From: Phycisphaerae bacterium
GTDB taxonomy: Bacteria > Planctomycetota > Phycisphaerae > UBA1845 > PWPN01
Length of the DNA: 6,586 bases
NCBI GenBank assembly: GCA_003557125.1
Contig: PWPN01000223.1
Coordinates: 1-6,586 of the forward strand
Direction of reading: 5' to 3'
This document shows, piece after piece, positions 5,870 to 6,586 of the stretch. Both the position numbers and the translations under genes were made by a program. Position 1 is the first letter of the stretch. The number at the start of each line of letters is the position of its first letter. The notes under the pieces are model-generated. The model made no database searches and was not told the DNA's origin. It saw only the letters and a program-made list of their open reading frames with translations.

Positions 5870-6226
5870 TCATTCGGCTGTGCCGGGTTTCCAGGGGATC
5901 CTCCATCCGCATTCAGGACATCGATCAGATTCAATGAACCTCAAATCGTAATCACATTGGCCACAGTGCCATTCACGCTGTTGCCTGTCCAAAGGTTCCT
6001 CAGCATGCGCACAGAATTTCGCCCCACATCGCTTACATTTCCACATATAGGACATCGGAGGGTAATCATCCCAGAAATCGAATGCAAGCATAATCCCGTA
6101 AATAGCAACACCTAGTATCAGGACTGCGCAATTCTTCATGCTACGGTCAAGCTGAAGCACTCCTAATCCACCGCAATAAGGGCAGCCAGCAGGTCGCGCT
6201 ATGGAGAATACACGAGGAAGTTTCAT
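5870..6226 (-). CDS. Membrane-anchored multi-zinc-ribbon protein
   Basis: This 118-residue protein holds ten cysteines. C15 and C18 (CPYCGG) come first. One hydrophobic helix follows at about 33-49 (CAVLILGVAIYGIMLAF), then C64 and C67 (CKRCGAKF). C88/C91 and C103/C106 (CGQCDYDLRF…RCPECGW) form a complete second zinc ribbon. The CxxCxYDLR…RCPECG pattern is a recurrent planctomycete domain; its role, probably structural zinc binding and protein or nucleic-acid contacts, is not known. ATG 6226 is the only long start, since an in-frame TAA lies two codons upstream; it lacks a clear ribosome binding site. M30, directly before the helix, is an alternative. The gene begins 39 bases after the sulfatase stop, so co-transcription is possible. 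Its base composition is markedly AT-richer than its neighbours (24 G+C in bases 6061-6120 against 41 in 3601-3660), hinting at separate origin or relaxed constraint. Confidence 0.72.
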   Translation of the reverse strand: MKLPRVFSIARPAGCPYCGGLGVLQLDRSMKNCAVLILGVAIYGIMLAFDFWDDYPPMSYMWKCKRCGAKFCAHAEEPLDRQQREWHCGQCDYDLRFIESDRCPECGWRIPWKPGTAE

Positions 6227-6265
6227 TGATTAAGAATCTTCAGCGTAGCACCATCTACCGTATCC

Positions 6266-6586
6266 CTAGTACACGTACTTTCGGAGCCAGGGGTCGTTGG
6301 TCTCTTCCTGCCATGCGCGGAGTCGGGCCTGGAGTTCTTCGAGGATTTCGGTGTACAGCGGATGCTCCGCGAGGTTATAGATCTCGTCGGGATCGGTTTG
6401 AAGGTCGTACAGCTCATGGCGAGGCCGATGCACGTACGCTTCGATCGAGCGTCGGCCGAACATCGTGTAGCCCCGCTCCAGGAACGCCTGCCACGTCAGC
6501 GATTCGAAGAGGTCCGTCGCGAACGGATAGGGCAGCTCGTGCGCGAGGTTGAGGATATACTTGTATCGCCGTGTGCGGATGACGCG
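6266..6586 (-). CDS. Sulfatase, C-terminal part (N-terminus beyond the window)
   Basis: The frame is open from the window edge to the stop at 6268-6266, giving the last 106 residues of a sulfatase of the alkaline-phosphatase superfamily. The segments RVIRTRRYKYILNLA, ELPYPFATDLF, RPRHELYDLQTDPDEIYNLA and the closing WQEETNDPWLRKYVY are characteristic of the C-terminal subdomain of arylsulfatase and heparan N-sulfatase-like enzymes. The catalytic Cys/Ser-x-Pro-x-Arg site lies in the missing N-terminal part, so activity and cellular location cannot be judged. Planctomycete genomes carry many such enzymes, usually secreted, that remove sulfate from polysaccharides. The full protein would be about 450-500 residues if typical of the family. 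It may be the first gene of a minus-strand unit with the zinc-ribbon gene. Confidence 0.85.
   Translation of the reverse strand, partial: RVIRTRRYKYILNLAHELPYPFATDLFESLTWQAFLERGYTMFGRRSIEAYVHRPRHELYDLQTDPDEIYNLAEHPLYTEILEELQARLRAWQEETNDPWLRKYVY

Noticed and set aside
6226..6552. 108-codon plus-strand frame opposite the sulfatase end
   Set aside because: The minus strand encodes a clear sulfatase C-terminus; this frame is an Arg-rich shadow.

Overview
The window looks like chromosomal DNA from a bacterium of the Planctomycetota, possibly a Phycisphaerae-like lineage. This is inference from three signs. A small zinc-ribbon protein carries the CxxCxYDLR…RCPECG signature that recurs in that phylum. 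A secreted beta-propeller protein with a LamG domain lies near a sulfatase. The gap between two convergent genes is filled with REP-like hairpins. No RNA gene and no CRISPR array was seen.

Layout. Positions 1-176 hold no credible gene but contain a compound inverted repeat. Positions 177-1049 are a complete IS5-family insertion sequence (IS427-like) with 16-bp inverted ends, a probable TGA target duplication, and a transposase split over two frames around an A6G5 run. The element sits 12 bases before the start codon of a plus-strand gene for a uroporphyrinogen-decarboxylase-family corrinoid methyltransferase (1062-2075), which keeps an MtaA-type His-x-Cys…Cys zinc site. A two-helix membrane protein with a bacterial PH-like domain follows (2125-2703), then a large secreted protein with a GH32/43-like propeller, a beta-sandwich and a LamG domain (2876-5086).

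The rest is read from the minus strand. The 3' part of a sulfatase enters from the right edge (6266-6586). It is followed by an AT-richer gene for a membrane-anchored multi-zinc-ribbon protein (5870-6226). Next comes a 52-residue single-helix membrane protein with a His-rich tail (5436-5594), which is short enough for ordinary gene calling to miss. This small gene has a good ribosome binding site, a plausible -10 box and a convincing intrinsic terminator at 5277-5354.

How the genes fit together. The secreted propeller/LamG protein and the sulfatase suggest breakdown of sulfated polysaccharide, although they face each other and are not one operon. The methyltransferase family moves methyl groups between corrinoid proteins and a thiol acceptor; its corrinoid partner is not in the window. 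No multi-gene novel system is evident. The best leads are the small His-tailed membrane protein, the zinc-ribbon protein whose CxxC pairs lie on either side of its membrane helix, and the repeat/terminator cluster at 5201-5402.
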